Assembly: GCA_937936705.1 (NCBI GenBank)
Contig: CALHCP010000092.1
Location: 1-38,602 of the forward strand
Origin: an uncultured cyanobacterium
Lineage (GTDB): Bacteria > Cyanobacteriota > Cyanobacteriia > Gloeomargaritales > Gloeomargaritaceae
Reading direction: 5' to 3'
Length of the DNA stretch: 38,602 bases
Positions 1 through 9,070 of the stretch are shown one piece after another. The notes below the pieces were generated by a model. It did no database searches, was not told where the DNA came from, and was given only the letters and a program-made list of their open reading frames with translations. The stretch's first letter is position 1. Every line of letters starts with the position of its first letter. The position numbers were made by a program, and so were the translations under genes.

Positions 1-103
1 CCGTACCGAAGGGGAAAAATTGGCAATTAAAAGGGCGCTATTCCCGGTTCGATCCCAAATAACCCTTACTCGGTATGGTGAGGCAAGGAGAAAAAGACTG
101 TAA

Positions 104-222
104 GGAACCTCTATAAATTACGGATAAGCGGTCGCAGGGGCACCGCCCCCGACTTTGGTTTTCCATTAACTCGGCATTCCGGCGAGATGATTTTCCGCTG
201 GTTCAAATAAATAGAGGTGCCC
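104..222 (+). repeat. MITE-like intergenic repeat, copy A
   Basis: The left end GGAACCTCTAT and right end ATAGAGGTGCC are inverted repeats with one mismatch. The centre has a GC-rich hairpin (GGGGC acc GCCCC) followed by a block resembling TTGGTTYTCC and by an ACTCGG-like segment shared with the copies at 32751 and 34399. There is no ORF. The short string CTGTA occurs just outside both ends, possibly a target duplication. Confidence 0.8.
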
Positions 223-826
223 TGTAGATAGACATGGGTAAAATTACTAATAAGCTCAACCAATAACTTTGCCAGCGATTTGAGCTGAAATCATCCTTCT
301 ACAGGTCAGATGGTAAAAAGGCTTCCAAAGAATTTTGGAGATGACGGGTATTAAAATGGCTAGTTTCCCAATCCGTTAGGTCAGCTTCTTGATTGGTGCG
401 GGTTACCAAAAACACTTTGTAAACAGAATAGGGGAGTCCATCCCGATTATTACGTATCTTTTTTTTTCACAATCGCTTTAACAACGTTGTTGACTACGCT
501 GACATCTCTGAAGAGACCCCAAAAGAAACTTTGAATAATTTGGCAATTGGCATGGCTCGGTTCTGGCTTTGTGCAATGGACAGTATAACTTTTGCCAGAC
601 TGGTTTACAACGTTAACTCAAATGAACAGAAACGAACCCCAAATCAATGAGAACCATCGGCCATCGGCTCAATAAATTGCCTGATTTTATCTGCAATACC
701 AAGCGTCCACCATCGTGGTAAACGACTTTCAGGGGTTCCCTTTTCATGGCTTTTGGGGCGCAAGGATTACACGGAGACTACAAACCCTGATGATAATCCG
801 CGGCCAAGCCGCTTTTATCTGCCGAC

Positions 827-850
827 AAAAAAAGGGGGAATAACCCCCCC
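827..850 (-). terminator. Rho-independent terminator of petC-petA
   Basis: Read on the minus strand, a GGGGG/CCCCC stem with a short ttatt-type loop is followed by a run of seven T residues. It starts about 22 bases after the petA stop codon, so it probably ends the petC-petA transcript. Confidence 0.75.
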
Positions 851-871
851 TGATTGCACTCGCTTGAATCG

Positions 872-1822
872 CTAAAATTCCATCTGCGCCTGCACCTTCT
901 CCCATTGGCGTTTTTTCAACACCAGCATCACCTGGGCAAAGGCGACCGTGGCTAAAAAGGCCAGCAACCACTTCAAGCGGGTCGGACTTTGTAGTACGAT
1001 TTCCCCCTCTGCCTGACCAAAGCCCCCCACATTGGGATTGTTGGTCAAAGGCGCATCGGCGGCAACGGTATCCCCCTCAGACACGAGCAAGGTCGGCCCC
1101 GGCGGAATCGTTTCCGTCACGGCCTCTCCCGTTTCCGGCTGAATCGTCACTTGATAGCCACCCTCCTCTTGCGGGACAACCGCCGTGACCTTACCCGTCA
1201 CCGGTGCTGTGTAAACCGTATTATTGCTCTTGTCACCGGTGGGATAGATTTGCCCCCGCCCCCGGTTGCCGCCTAGATAAATGGGATATTTGAAGAAATG
1301 CACGTCTTTATTGGTGGCCGGGTCAGGAGCCAGAATTGGAAAGACAATCTCCTGGTACTGGTCGCCGGGGAGCGGCCCGACCAGCAGGATATTCTCCTTG
1401 TCTTCGCTGTAGGGTTGGTAATAGATGCCCTCGGTCTTTTCCTTCATCTCTTCGGGAATCCGATCCTCCGGCGCCAGGGTAAACCCTTCCGGCAAAATCA
1501 CCACCGCCCCCACATTCAAAGGCCCCTTACTGCCATCGGCATAAACCTGCTGAACGCTGGTGTCGTAGGGGATGCTCACCTTGGCCTCAAACACCTGGTT
1601 GGGCAACACCGCCTGGGGCAATTCCAACCGCACCGGCTTTTGGGCTAGGTGACAGTTGGCACAGACAATCCGACCGGTGGCTTCGCGGGGGTTTTCGTAG
1701 GCTTGTTGCGCCCAAAAGGGGTAAGCCTGAGCCGGCGCCGGCGTTAGCCCCAGCCACAACATCACCCCCAGACACACACCCACCAGTTTCTTAAAAAAAT
1801 CAATGCGTTTCATGGCGTTCAC
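872..1822 (-). CDS. petA: Cytochrome f precursor
   Basis: Apocytochrome f, the c-type haem subunit of the cytochrome b6f complex. It takes electrons from the Rieske protein and passes them to plastocyanin or cytochrome c6 on the lumenal side. A signal peptide of about 33 residues ends AQA, and the mature protein starts YPFWAQ; its N-terminal tyrosine (Y34 of the precursor) is the known axial haem ligand of the family. The haem-binding CANCH motif is at 54-58. A C-terminal membrane anchor follows ([17 protein letters not shown]), ending in a short basic stromal tail. Length (316) is usual. The start could be the first ATG or the in-frame ATG three codons on. It lies 24 bases after petC on the same strand, the usual cyanobacterial order, and is followed by a terminator. 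Confidence 0.97.
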   Translation of the reverse strand: MNAMKRIDFFKKLVGVCLGVMLWLGLTPAPAQAYPFWAQQAYENPREATGRIVCANCHLAQKPVRLELPQAVLPNQVFEAKVSIPYDTSVQQVYADGSKGPLNVGAVVILPEGFTLAPEDRIPEEMKEKTEGIYYQPYSEDKENILLVGPLPGDQYQEIVFPILAPDPATNKDVHFFKYPIYLGGNRGRGQIYPTGDKSNNTVYTAPVTGKVTAVVPQEEGGYQVTIQPETGEAVTETIPPGPTLLVSEGDTVAADAPLTNNPNVGGFGQAEGEIVLQSPTRLKWLLAFLATVAFAQVMLVLKKRQWEKVQAQMEF

Positions 1823-1846
1823 ATCCGGCTAAACAATGCTAAACAA

Positions 1847-2392
1847 TTAAGTCCACCAGGGGTTTTGACCGGTGCGGAAGTCGGTGTCGCTCCAGGTCGT
1901 AAACAGCACCTTATTATCCTCCGTCACTTCCGCTTTCACCAAGGCCAAAGACAAGGGAGCCGGCCCCCGCACCACCTTACCGGTTTTGTCGTACTGGGAA
2001 CCGTGACAGGGACAAATAAACTTATTCTCGCTGGCATTCCAGGGCACGACGCAGCCCAGATGCGTACAGACCGCATTCAGACCGTACTCGGCAATCTGGG
2101 CATCTTCGGTCACAATCAGATAGGTGGGGTCGCCCTTGGGCCCCTGCGCCAAGGAACGATCCCCAGGCGGATGCGTCTTCAGATACTCGTCAACCTTGAT
2201 GTCGTTGCCCAAGGCATCTTTGGCAATGACCCCGCCCCCCGATGCCCCCCCGGAACCCGCCGGGATGAAAAAACTCACAAACGGATAAAGGGCGGCCAAG
2301 GCCGTGGCACTCAACCCCCCGGTCATCAACAGATTCATAAACTGACGGCGACCCATATCGGGCACATCGGCACTGCTAGAGACGGAAGCCAT
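1847..2392 (-). CDS. petC: Cytochrome b6f Rieske iron-sulfur protein
   Basis: Rieske [2Fe-2S] subunit of the cytochrome b6f complex, which oxidises plastoquinol and reduces cytochrome f. The open frame extends 40 codons further upstream, but I chose the ATG giving [20 protein letters not shown] because it matches the normal N-terminus (a twin-arginine pair before one membrane helix, about residues 18-43) and gives the usual length (181). A glycine-rich hinge (about 46-54) follows the helix. Cluster ligands are in CTHLGC (109-114) and CPCHGS (127-132): two cysteines and two histidines, with the disulfide cysteines also present. It is the first gene of a petC-petA operon. A separate petC elsewhere in the genome, common in cyanobacteria, cannot be excluded. 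Confidence 0.96.
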   Translation of the reverse strand: MASVSSSADVPDMGRRQFMNLLMTGGLSATALAALYPFVSFFIPAGSGGASGGGVIAKDALGNDIKVDEYLKTHPPGDRSLAQGPKGDPTYLIVTEDAQIAEYGLNAVCTHLGCVVPWNASENKFICPCHGSQYDKTGKVVRGPAPLSLALVKAEVTEDNKVLFTTWSDTDFRTGQNPWWT

Positions 2393-2444
2393 GGCAGTAA
2401 TCCTGAAAAAGTACGTTACATTTGGAAACACGTTTCTTAGTGTA

Positions 2445-2660
2445 TCACTCCGGGGGCGGCCCTTGGCGTTGCTGCACCCAAACCAGGGCTCCCGTGACCA
2501 GCCCCAGGGCAAACCCCAGGGTCAGTACCCACCCTACGGGCAAGGGAATGGATTGCCAGACCAACCAACGCAAGGTCACCAACGTAGCATTTTGTACAGA
2601 AAATAAAGCAGTCAATAACAGTGCCAAAGCCAAGAAAATCGAGAATAAAATCGTCGTCAC
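2445..2660 (-). CDS. Small LapA-domain (DUF1049-like) membrane protein
   Basis: A 71-residue protein with two hydrophobic helices (about 3-24 and 42-62) separated by a short polar segment reading [17 protein letters not shown]. This layout and the VQN...V..L...LP motif resemble the LapA/DUF1049 family of small inner-membrane proteins linked to envelope or lipopolysaccharide assembly; its role in cyanobacteria is not defined. A short charged tail (QQRQGPPPE) ends the protein. An alternative frame in the same place also encodes a hydrophobic N-terminus but lacks the family pattern. It lies 52 bases upstream of petC on the same strand; whether they are cotranscribed is unclear. Confidence 0.65.
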   Translation of the reverse strand: MTTILFSIFLALALLLTALFSVQNATLVTLRWLVWQSIPLPVGWVLTLGFALGLVTGALVWVQQRQGPPPE

Positions 2661-2793
2661 AAGCGTCCACCGATGCGCAGGTGCAGGGTGTTGATCGGGT
2701 CGATTAAGCTAGCAATCATAGAAATCAATAGGCAATAGCCTTATTATATCCTCAGCATAACTCGCTCCCAGATGACACCGCTGACAATTTCCT

Positions 2794-4389
2794 ATGGTTT
2801 TCATGCTGCCTACGCTTGCCCAAACCGCCCCGCCGACACCGGCTCCCGTCCCGGTACGGCGCACCATTTTTAGTCCGCAACCCGTGCGGCCACTGCCGGG
2901 GGCGTTGGATGATGTCCTCATGTTTAACAGCAATAGCCCGGAAGTGATTCAGCAGGAAGGCATTTTACTCTCAACTTTTCCCACCGAGGGCAAGCGGTTC
3001 CCCCAGGCGCATCTGAATTTACCCCTTCAGGGGGAATTTACCCTGTTTGCCCATCATATCTTTCGCACCAATGACCCGGAGAATACCCCGACACTTTTTT
3101 TGGGATTGATTCTATACAATCCCAGTAATCAGTATGTACGGATCAATGTCAACCAAGCGGCCAGTTTTTTGAGTACGCCGGAAGCTCCGTTTGTGAATTT
3201 ACCTTCTTATTTGGATAATCCCAGGGGTTATATTTTTTCGGGGCCGGGCAGTCGGGCGATGAATGTGGCGCTGCGGGGGGGGCGGCAGCGGAATTGGCCG
3301 CCGCATCTGGTGCTGGCACCGGGAGAATACCGTTTGTTGGCGAATTTACCGATTCCGGCTCCCCGTTTGCCGCGCACCGTCACCCGTTTACCGATTCCCC
3401 CGGAAATAACCCTGGCGCAGGGGATGGTGCTGGCTTTGCGAAACCCGACTCTGGCGCAGGGCGAGATGGAACTGCCGCCGGAACCGAATCTTTACCCTTC
3501 GTCCAACGGTCGTTCTACGTTTGCCCGGTTGAGCAGCGATGGGCCGGTGTACGCGGCCAGTTTGGCCATGTATGCCAACCGGACGTGGGATGGTCGGGAG
3601 CAAATGCCGACGGTGCAGGATTGGGTGCGGTTGCTGGAAAATGGCAGTTTGGCGGGGCCGCGGGATATTCCCCCCACGCCGCTCCATGCCACCAATGCGG
3701 TGCGGTTTTTCTATGGCCGGGTGGCCGGGGTGGCCAAAGGTTCCCAGTGGTCGGCGCGCTTGACGGATGCAGCCGCCGGGATTAATTCCGGTCAACCGCA
3801 AATGTTGACCATTCCATCGCCGGGACAGGCGTTTTCCTATGGATTGAGTACCCTGAATCGGGGCACCTTTGGCACGGGGCAGGTGCAAAGTGCGCCGCTG
3901 TTGGTACGCTACCCGGATACGGCTTATTTGGCCCATGGCAATTACGGGGTGCACTATGACCTGCAACTGCCCCTGTACAATCCGGGCAATTTCCCGCAAA
4001 CGGTGGCGATTTCTCTGCAATCGCCGCTTAAGGATGATGCCAACCGCGGCGGTTTGCAATTCCTGGAACCGCCGGAACCGCGGGTGTTTTTCCGGGGGAC
4101 GGTGCGCCTGCGGTTTCCGGGGGAGGACGGCTCGCCCCAGGTGCGTTACGTGCATGTGGTGAAATACCGCGGCCAACAGGGGGAACCCTTGGTGACGTTG
4201 AACTTACCCCCGAAGGAGCAGCGGTTGGTGGAGGTGGATTATCTGTACCCGCCGGATGCCACCCCGCCCCAGGTCTTGACGGTGCAAACCTTGACTCCCA
4301 CCGTCACCCAAACGCCGGTACGACCCGGTTCCGCCGAAGTGCAACCCATCACCCAGGCGCCGGGAGTGACGCTGCTCAAAGCCAAATGA
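2794..4389 (+). CDS. DUF3370 domain protein, probably exported
   Basis: A 531-residue protein matching the cyanobacterial DUF3370 family by its overall pattern: a proline-rich N-terminus, then a long beta-rich domain with segments such as VVRPLPGALDD-like openings, PVYAASLAMYA and YLAHGNYGVHYDLQLPLYN. Family members are thought to be periplasmic or surface proteins of unknown function. No membrane anchor or enzyme motif is seen. Only about ten residues (MVFMLPTLAQ) precede the proline-rich region, too short for a normal signal peptide, and an in-frame stop lies just upstream at 2782. The N-terminus may therefore be damaged, or the protein may start differently. The gene stands alone between the divergent LapA-like gene and bicA. 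Confidence 0.75.
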   Translation: MVFMLPTLAQTAPPTPAPVPVRRTIFSPQPVRPLPGALDDVLMFNSNSPEVIQQEGILLSTFPTEGKRFPQAHLNLPLQGEFTLFAHHIFRTNDPENTPTLFLGLILYNPSNQYVRINVNQAASFLSTPEAPFVNLPSYLDNPRGYIFSGPGSRAMNVALRGGRQRNWPPHLVLAPGEYRLLANLPIPAPRLPRTVTRLPIPPEITLAQGMVLALRNPTLAQGEMELPPEPNLYPSSNGRSTFARLSSDGPVYAASLAMYANRTWDGREQMPTVQDWVRLLENGSLAGPRDIPPTPLHATNAVRFFYGRVAGVAKGSQWSARLTDAAAGINSGQPQMLTIPSPGQAFSYGLSTLNRGTFGTGQVQSAPLLVRYPDTAYLAHGNYGVHYDLQLPLYNPGNFPQTVAISLQSPLKDDANRGGLQFLEPPEPRVFFRGTVRLRFPGEDGSPQVRYVHVVKYRGQQGEPLVTLNLPPKEQRLVEVDYLYPPDATPPQVLTVQTLTPTVTQTPVRPGSAEVQPITQAPGVTLLKAK

Positions 4390-4629
4390 CCCCTGCGGTG
4401 GCCGGTCTGCCGGTCGGGGCGGTGGCGTTGGGGGGAGATTTTTTCAGGTTTGACGTCAAACTTCATATTGGGTCGCGCTTGAGGGGATTTGCCCGCCCGC
4501 CGGGAGGTCAATCTCAAGGCACAACTCAAGGCAAAACTGATCCTGATAGCACTCATTAGGAAATTCAATGGGATTTTAGATGAATTTCTCTTTACAGTAT
4601 TCTCAGATATCTATCGGGCAGCTGGGTGT

Positions 4630-6309
4630 ATGGCTTTGACCAACCGGATTGGTTTTGACAATTTACGCGGCGATATTTTTGGTGGGATGACCACGGCCAT
4701 TGTTTCGCTTCCCCTGGCGTTGACCTTTGGGGTGGCCGCTGTGAACAACCCGGTGGCGGGGTTGTATGGGGCAGTCTGTGTGGGGTTTTTCGCCGCTTTG
4801 TTCGGGGGGACACCCACCTTAATCTCGGAACCCACCGGGCCGATGACGGTGGTGATGACGACGATTGTGGCGAGTTTAACGGCGGCCGACCCGGAAAACG
4901 GTTTGGCCATGGCCTTTACGGTGGTGATGTTGGCGGGAATTTTTCAGATTATTTTCGGGGTCTTTAAGTTAGGAAAATATATTACGCTCATGCCCTACAG
5001 TGTGATTTCCGGGTTTATGTCGGGCATCGGGGTAATTTTAATTATTTTGCAGATTGCGCCGTTTTTAGGCCAAACGGCTCCCAAGGGAGGGGTTTTGGGA
5101 ACCCTGCAATCCCTACCGGAATTATTAAGCAATATCAATCCCAACGAGTTATTCCTCGGGGCCTTGGCGCTGGGGATTATTTTTTTCATGCCATCGCGGT
5201 GGAAGCGGTTTTGTCCGCCGCAATTACTGGCTTTGGTGGTGGGAACGGTCGTGGCGTTCCTGTTTTTTGCCGATGATCAGATTCGGGTCATCGGGCAAAT
5301 TCCGGTGGGTTTACCGGCCTTGAAACTGCCTACGTTTACCGCCGTCAAGGTCACCAAAATTCTGGCAGAAGCGTTTATGCTGGCGATTTTGGGATGTATT
5401 GATACACTATTAACTGCGGTGATCGCCGATAGTTTAACCCGCACCGAACATGATTCCAACAAAGAATTGATCGGGCAGGGGATCGGCAATCTGATGTCGG
5501 GGTTGTTGGGGGGCTTGCCCGGTGCAGGGGCAACCATGGGGACGGTGGTCAACATCCAAACCGGAGCCAAAACGGCGCTTGCCGGTATCACCCGCGCCTT
5601 AGTTTTATTGACCATTGTGTTAGGGGCGGCGCCGTTGATGCAGAATATTCCCATGTCGGTGTTGGCGGGAATTGCCATTAAGGTGGGGATTGATATTTTG
5701 GATTGGAGTTTCCTCAAACGGGCACATGTGGTTTCCCGACGCGCCACTTTGATTATGTATGGGGTGTTGTTGTTAACGGTGTTTTGGGATTTGATTGTGG
5801 CGGTGTTTGTGGGGGTATTTATTGCCAATATTCTCACGATTGAACGGTTGTCAGAACTCCAATCAAAGGATGTGAGAACGATTACCGATGCGGATGATGC
5901 GATTGAATTAACTGCGGAAGAAAGGGAGTTGCTCAATCGGGGGCAGGGGCAGGTGCTGTTGTTTTATCTAAGTGGGCCGATGATTTTTGGGGTGGCAAAG
6001 GCGATTGCTCGGGAACATGCGGCGATGAGTAATGTCGGGGCGATTATTTTGGATTTAACCGATGTGCCGATGTTGGGGGTGACGGCCTGTTTGGCGATTG
6101 AAAATGTGGTTCTAGATGCCCTGGATAAGGGGCGGGTGATCTATATTGTGGGGGCAGCAGGCAGTACCCGCAATCGTTTGCAGAAGTTTGGTGTGTTGGA
6201 TCGGTTACCCTTGGATCATTTGGTGAGTGAGCGGCGGCTGGCTCTGAGTAAGGCGCTGGTGGAGTTGAATATCTCTGCCCAGCCGGCGGCAGTAACCGCA
6301 GGTCAGTAG
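4630..6309 (+). CDS. bicA: SulP-family bicarbonate transporter, BicA-like
   Basis: A SulP/SLC26-type transporter, 559 residues, close in pattern to BicA, the low-affinity high-flux sodium-dependent bicarbonate importer of the cyanobacterial plasma membrane. The start was placed at the ATG giving MALTNRIGFDNLRGDIFGGM because that matches the BicA N-terminus (..I.F.N.RGDIFGG); the open frame runs 47 codons further upstream without family likeness. A long membrane domain (about 20-420) is followed by a cytoplasmic STAS domain (about 440-540, including VGAIILDLTDVPMLGVT). Downstream genes follow with short gaps and encode an Mrp-type sodium/proton antiporter, which fits sodium-coupled bicarbonate uptake. 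Sulfate or another anion as substrate is less likely but not excluded by sequence alone. Confidence 0.85.
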   Translation: MALTNRIGFDNLRGDIFGGMTTAIVSLPLALTFGVAAVNNPVAGLYGAVCVGFFAALFGGTPTLISEPTGPMTVVMTTIVASLTAADPENGLAMAFTVVMLAGIFQIIFGVFKLGKYITLMPYSVISGFMSGIGVILIILQIAPFLGQTAPKGGVLGTLQSLPELLSNINPNELFLGALALGIIFFMPSRWKRFCPPQLLALVVGTVVAFLFFADDQIRVIGQIPVGLPALKLPTFTAVKVTKILAEAFMLAILGCIDTLLTAVIADSLTRTEHDSNKELIGQGIGNLMSGLLGGLPGAGATMGTVVNIQTGAKTALAGITRALVLLTIVLGAAPLMQNIPMSVLAGIAIKVGIDILDWSFLKRAHVVSRRATLIMYGVLLLTVFWDLIVAVFVGVFIANILTIERLSELQSKDVRTITDADDAIELTAEERELLNRGQGQVLLFYLSGPMIFGVAKAIAREHAAMSNVGAIILDLTDVPMLGVTACLAIENVVLDALDKGRVIYIVGAAGSTRNRLQKFGVLDRLPLDHLVSERRLALSKALVELNISAQPAAVTAGQ

Positions 6310-6345
6310 CTCATTGGGGTGCAGTCAACGGATGGCGGGAGGGGG

Positions 6346-6687
6346 ATGGTGATTCTAGAAGCGGGGGTGTTTGCCACGATCTTGGTGGGGTTCCTGGGCA
6401 CGCTCTTCAAAGGCAATCTGATTATGAAAATCATGGCCATGGATGTGATGAGTACGGGGGTGATTGCCTATTATGTGGTGGTGGCGGCCAAGGGGGGGGT
6501 ATTCACGCCGATTTGGTTGCCGGGACGCGCGGTGGCCTACGCCGACCCGGTGCCCCAGGCGGTGATTTTGACGGCGATTGTGATCGGGTTATCCATTCAG
6601 GCGTTGATGTTGGTGGGGGTGATGAAATTATCCCGGTATTATCCCACGTTGGCCGTCCGGGATATTGAACTGAAAAATTCCCCATGA
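6346..6687 (+). CDS. mnhC: Mrp/Mnh antiporter subunit C (NuoK-like)
   Basis: A small three-helix membrane protein of the NuoK/MnhC family, part of a multi-subunit sodium/proton antiporter. The segment YADPVPQAVILTAIVIG is the family hallmark. The open frame allows an earlier GTG, but the ATG at 6346 (MVILEAGVF) has a strong Shine-Dalgarno sequence (GGGAGGGGG) directly in front and gives a normal 113-residue product. It lies 36 bases after bicA and overlaps the next gene by four bases (ATGA), so it belongs to the same transcription unit. Confidence 0.85.
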   Translation: MVILEAGVFATILVGFLGTLFKGNLIMKIMAMDVMSTGVIAYYVVVAAKGGVFTPIWLPGRAVAYADPVPQAVILTAIVIGLSIQALMLVGVMKLSRYYPTLAVRDIELKNSP

Positions 6688-8117
6688 ATCAACTGACGTT
6701 AATCTGGATTGCTCTGCCGTTTTTGCTGGGGTTTATCATCTATTTGCTCCCCCGCTTGACCCGACCGTTGACTTTGTTGGCCGTTTTTTTCTCGCTGGGC
6801 TATGGTTTGGCGCTGGGGACGGTCACGACACCGGTGAGTTTACGCCTGTTGGATCATTTTGGGGTGAGTTTATTTTTGGATGGCCTCACGAGTTTTTTTA
6901 TTGTCACCAATGCTCTGGTGACGATGGCGGTGGTTTTGACGGTTTGGGAAAGTGAGCAAACGCCGTTTTTTTTCGCGCAGCTTTTGATTTTGCATGGCAG
7001 TGTCAATGTGGCCTTGGCCAGTACGGATTGGATCAGTTTGTATGTGGCGTTGGAAGTGGTGGGGATTGCCGCCTTTTTGTTGATTGCCTATCCCGGTACG
7101 GAGCGGGTGATTTGGGTGGGGTTGCGTTATTTGCTCGTCAGTAATATTGCGATGTTGTTCTATTTGGTGGGGGCGGTGCTGGTGTATGAATCCCACCATG
7201 GGTTTGATTTTGTCGGGTTACGGGTGGCTCCCCCGGAGGCGGTGGCGTTGCTGCTGTTGGGATTGTTGGTTAAGGGGGGGATTTTTGTGCTGGGTTTTTG
7301 GCTGCCGATGACCCATGCTTCGGCGGCGGCACCGGTGTCGGCGCTGCTATCGGGGGTGGTGGTCAAAGCGGCGGTGTTGCCCTTGGTGCGGGTGGCGTTG
7401 CTGGTGCCGGCGGTGGAACCCATCATCCGCTTGCTGGGGGTGGGCACGGCCCTGTTGGGGGTGGGGTATGCCCTGTTTGAGCGGGATGTGAAACGGATGT
7501 TGGCTTGGAGTACGACTTCCCAGATGGGGTTTATTCTGGCGGCGCCGGAGGTGGGCGGGTTTTATGCTTTGACGCACGGGCTGGTGAAGGCGGCTTTGTT
7601 TTTGGGGGCGGGGCAGTTGCCCAGCCGCGACCTCACGGAGTTGCAACAGCGGGGCATCCCGCGCTATCTGGGCATTCCCTTGGGGTTGGCCAGTTTCTCC
7701 ATTTCTGGGTTTCCTTTGCTGGCGGGGTTTGGGGCGAAGGTGTTGACGATGCAGAATCTGCGCCCCTGGCAGGAGTGGGCCATGACGGGGGCGGCGGTGG
7801 GGACGGCGACGATTTACGCGGGGGTGTTTTTCCTGCCTTGGACTCAGGCGGAAACGCGGCTGCCGCGGGGGCTGGGGTGGGGGCTGGGGCTGCTCTTGGG
7901 GGGATTGTGGGTGGCGAATGGGGTTTATTACGAGGCGTTCACGGTGGCCAATGTGATCAAACCGTTGGTCATAATAGGGGTGGGCTGGGGATTATATTGG
8001 GGGATAGTGCGCCGGTTGAGGGAGCATTTACCCGCTTTTGGGGAACAGCTTGAGCATCTCCTGGGCATGATGAGTGTGGGTTTGGTGGTGTTGTTTGGGT
8101 TGGCTTGGGGATGGTAG
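6684..8117 (+). CDS. mnhD: Mrp/Mnh antiporter subunit D (NuoM/NuoL-like)
   Basis: A 477-residue polytopic membrane protein of the proton-translocating NADH-quinone oxidoreductase family, the ion-pumping subunit of Mrp-type antiporters. Residues typical of these subunits can be seen: a glutamate in YVALEVVG (E124), a lysine in LLVKGGIF (K197), a histidine in PMTHASAAAPVSALLSG (H211) and a second lysine in VVVKAAVLPL (K228). It begins inside the end of mnhC and its stop overlaps the ATG of mnhE. It is the only NuoL/M-like gene in this cluster; canonical Mrp systems have two (MrpA and MrpD). The lack of quinone-oxidoreductase genes nearby makes a complex I role unlikely. Confidence 0.88.
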   Translation: MNQLTLIWIALPFLLGFIIYLLPRLTRPLTLLAVFFSLGYGLALGTVTTPVSLRLLDHFGVSLFLDGLTSFFIVTNALVTMAVVLTVWESEQTPFFFAQLLILHGSVNVALASTDWISLYVALEVVGIAAFLLIAYPGTERVIWVGLRYLLVSNIAMLFYLVGAVLVYESHHGFDFVGLRVAPPEAVALLLLGLLVKGGIFVLGFWLPMTHASAAAPVSALLSGVVVKAAVLPLVRVALLVPAVEPIIRLLGVGTALLGVGYALFERDVKRMLAWSTTSQMGFILAAPEVGGFYALTHGLVKAALFLGAGQLPSRDLTELQQRGIPRYLGIPLGLASFSISGFPLLAGFGAKVLTMQNLRPWQEWAMTGAAVGTATIYAGVFFLPWTQAETRLPRGLGWGLGLLLGGLWVANGVYYEAFTVANVIKPLVIIGVGWGLYWGIVRRLREHLPAFGEQLEHLLGMMSVGLVVLFGLAWGW

Positions 8118-8506
8118 GGACGATTGTATTGCGGTTGACCGTGTGGTTGCTGCTGACGGCTAATTTCAGCGGGGTGAATCTCTTATTGGGATTGGTGGTG
8201 GCGGTGCTGTTGCCGCGGGGGAGGCGTTTACGCCAAAATTGGCCGGAACTGGCGCGGGGGGTGGGGCGGATTATGCGGGCGATTCCCCAAGCCTACGGCG
8301 AGGCGATGGAAATCATGATGCGTCCCCATACTCATGAAGAAATTAAAATCGCTCCTGTGCCGCCGAATCGCCCGCCGGGCTTGGTGTTTTTGGATATTTT
8401 TTATATTACCTTTACTCCCAAAACGATTGTCTTAAACTATCGGGAACCGCAGGGGTATGTGGTGCATTATCTCCAGCCGGAATCGGCGGCTGAGGGGTCC
8501 CGATGA
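8111..8506 (+). CDS. mnhE: Mrp/Mnh antiporter subunit E
   Basis: A 131-residue protein of the MnhE/MrpE family. It has an N-terminal hydrophobic hairpin (about 5-36), an amphipathic middle (about 50-75), and a C-terminal soluble part with FLDIFYITFTPKTIVLNY followed by GYVVHYLQP, which matches the family pattern ending in a conserved HxL. A TTG two codons earlier is possible, but the ATG at 8111, overlapping the mnhD stop, is preferred. It overlaps the next gene by four bases. Confidence 0.85.
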   Translation: MVGTIVLRLTVWLLLTANFSGVNLLLGLVVAVLLPRGRRLRQNWPELARGVGRIMRAIPQAYGEAMEIMMRPHTHEEIKIAPVPPNRPPGLVFLDIFYITFTPKTIVLNYREPQGYVVHYLQPESAAEGSR

Positions 8507-8781
8507 TGCTGCTGACGGTGGTTTTGTGGGGGATGGTGGGGGCGTTTTTGCTCCCGCTGTACCATACGGCGCGGCGGAGGGATATTTGGGAGACGATGCT
8601 GGCGCTGTCGAGTGTGGCCACGAAATCCTCGCTGATCCTGCTGTTGGTGTCGGTGATCCGCGATGACTGGATGATGGGGCTGGTGGGGGTGATTACCCTA
8701 AGTGTGGGGAACGCCGGGTTTATGCTGTTGGCGCATTTACTGCGACGGATGGGGCAAAGTGGTGACTCATCTCTGGGTTGA
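8503..8781 (+). CDS. mnhF: Mrp/Mnh antiporter subunit F-like protein
   Basis: A 92-residue protein with three predicted membrane helices (about 3-20, 33-53, 58-80), the size and layout of MrpF/PhaF subunits. Family likeness is moderate: the charged loop RRRDIWETMLALSSVATKS sits where MrpF carries its conserved RGPT.ADR..A.D segment, but several of those residues differ. The assignment leans on position between mnhE and mnhG. It starts with ATGATG overlapping the mnhE stop and overlaps the start of the next gene. Confidence 0.7.
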   Translation: MMLLTVVLWGMVGAFLLPLYHTARRRDIWETMLALSSVATKSSLILLLVSVIRDDWMMGLVGVITLSVGNAGFMLLAHLLRRMGQSGDSSLG

Positions 8782-9070
8782 CATCGGCAGCGGCATCAGT
8801 TTGGGGACGGGGTTGCTGTTCTGGTTCTGGGGTACGCCGGTTTTGTTCACCCGCCGCTCGATTCTGTTCAAATTGCACTATCTGTCGGTGGCGGATACCC
8901 TGGGTTCGATGGCGTTTATGGTGGGGCTGTTGCTCCGCCGCCCGCGGGAATGGCCGTTGCTGCTGTTGGCGGTGTTGTCCCTGGTGATGTGGAATACGGT
9001 GCTGGGTTACGTGCTGGCCTATTGTTCGACCCCTGAACCCCCGGAGTCAAGGCATGGATCCGGTTGTTAA
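8759..9070 (+). CDS. mnhG: Mrp/Mnh antiporter subunit G
   Basis: A membrane protein of about 103 residues of the MnhG/PhaG family. The segment LFKLHYLSVADTLGSMAFMVG matches the family signature (..LHA...ADTLG..). The first helix is ISLGTGLLFWFWGTPVL and a third helix follows (LLLLAVLSLVMWNTVLGYVLA). The longer open frame would overlap mnhF heavily; one of two adjacent GTG codons at 8759 or 8762 is the likely start. Its last codons overlap the next gene by 17 bases. Confidence 0.78.
   Translation: MVTHLWVDIGSGISLGTGLLFWFWGTPVLFTRRSILFKLHYLSVADTLGSMAFMVGLLLRRPREWPLLLLAVLSLVMWNTVLGYVLAYCSTPEPPESRHGSGC

Larger units (their letters stand above)
1..871. other. Non-coding region with one repeat element and degenerate ORF scraps
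   Basis: No convincing intact gene lies here. It holds one dispersed repeat (104-222) and the petA terminator (827-850), both listed separately. Between them, a plus-strand open stretch at 432-650 has no good start; its C-terminal part reads MARFWLCAMDSITFARLVYN and looks protein-like. Two minus-strand scraps, 613-747 (44 residues from an ATG) and 299 to about 462 (ending FLPSDL), also read plausibly but in different frames. I recognise no family in any of them. The best guess is decayed genes, but chance open frames are not excluded. Confidence 0.4.

Noticed and set aside
1-70. A T-arm-like string (GGTTCGATCCC) suggesting a tRNA 3' part cut by the window edge
   Set aside because: The T stem pairs only about two of five positions and no D or anticodon arm fits.
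2391-2440. A single GTTACATT upstream of petC as an HLR1 element
   Set aside because: Only one half-site is present, with no second copy at the required spacing.
4389-4440. A hairpin after the DUF3370 stop as a terminator
   Set aside because: A CCGG-rich stem exists but the T run is distant and interrupted by G-rich sequence, so termination is not convincing.
7298-8053. Glycine-rich open frames overlapping the mnhD gene
   Set aside because: They are out-of-frame products of G-rich coding DNA, with no domain and no ribosome site; the antiporter frame explains the region.
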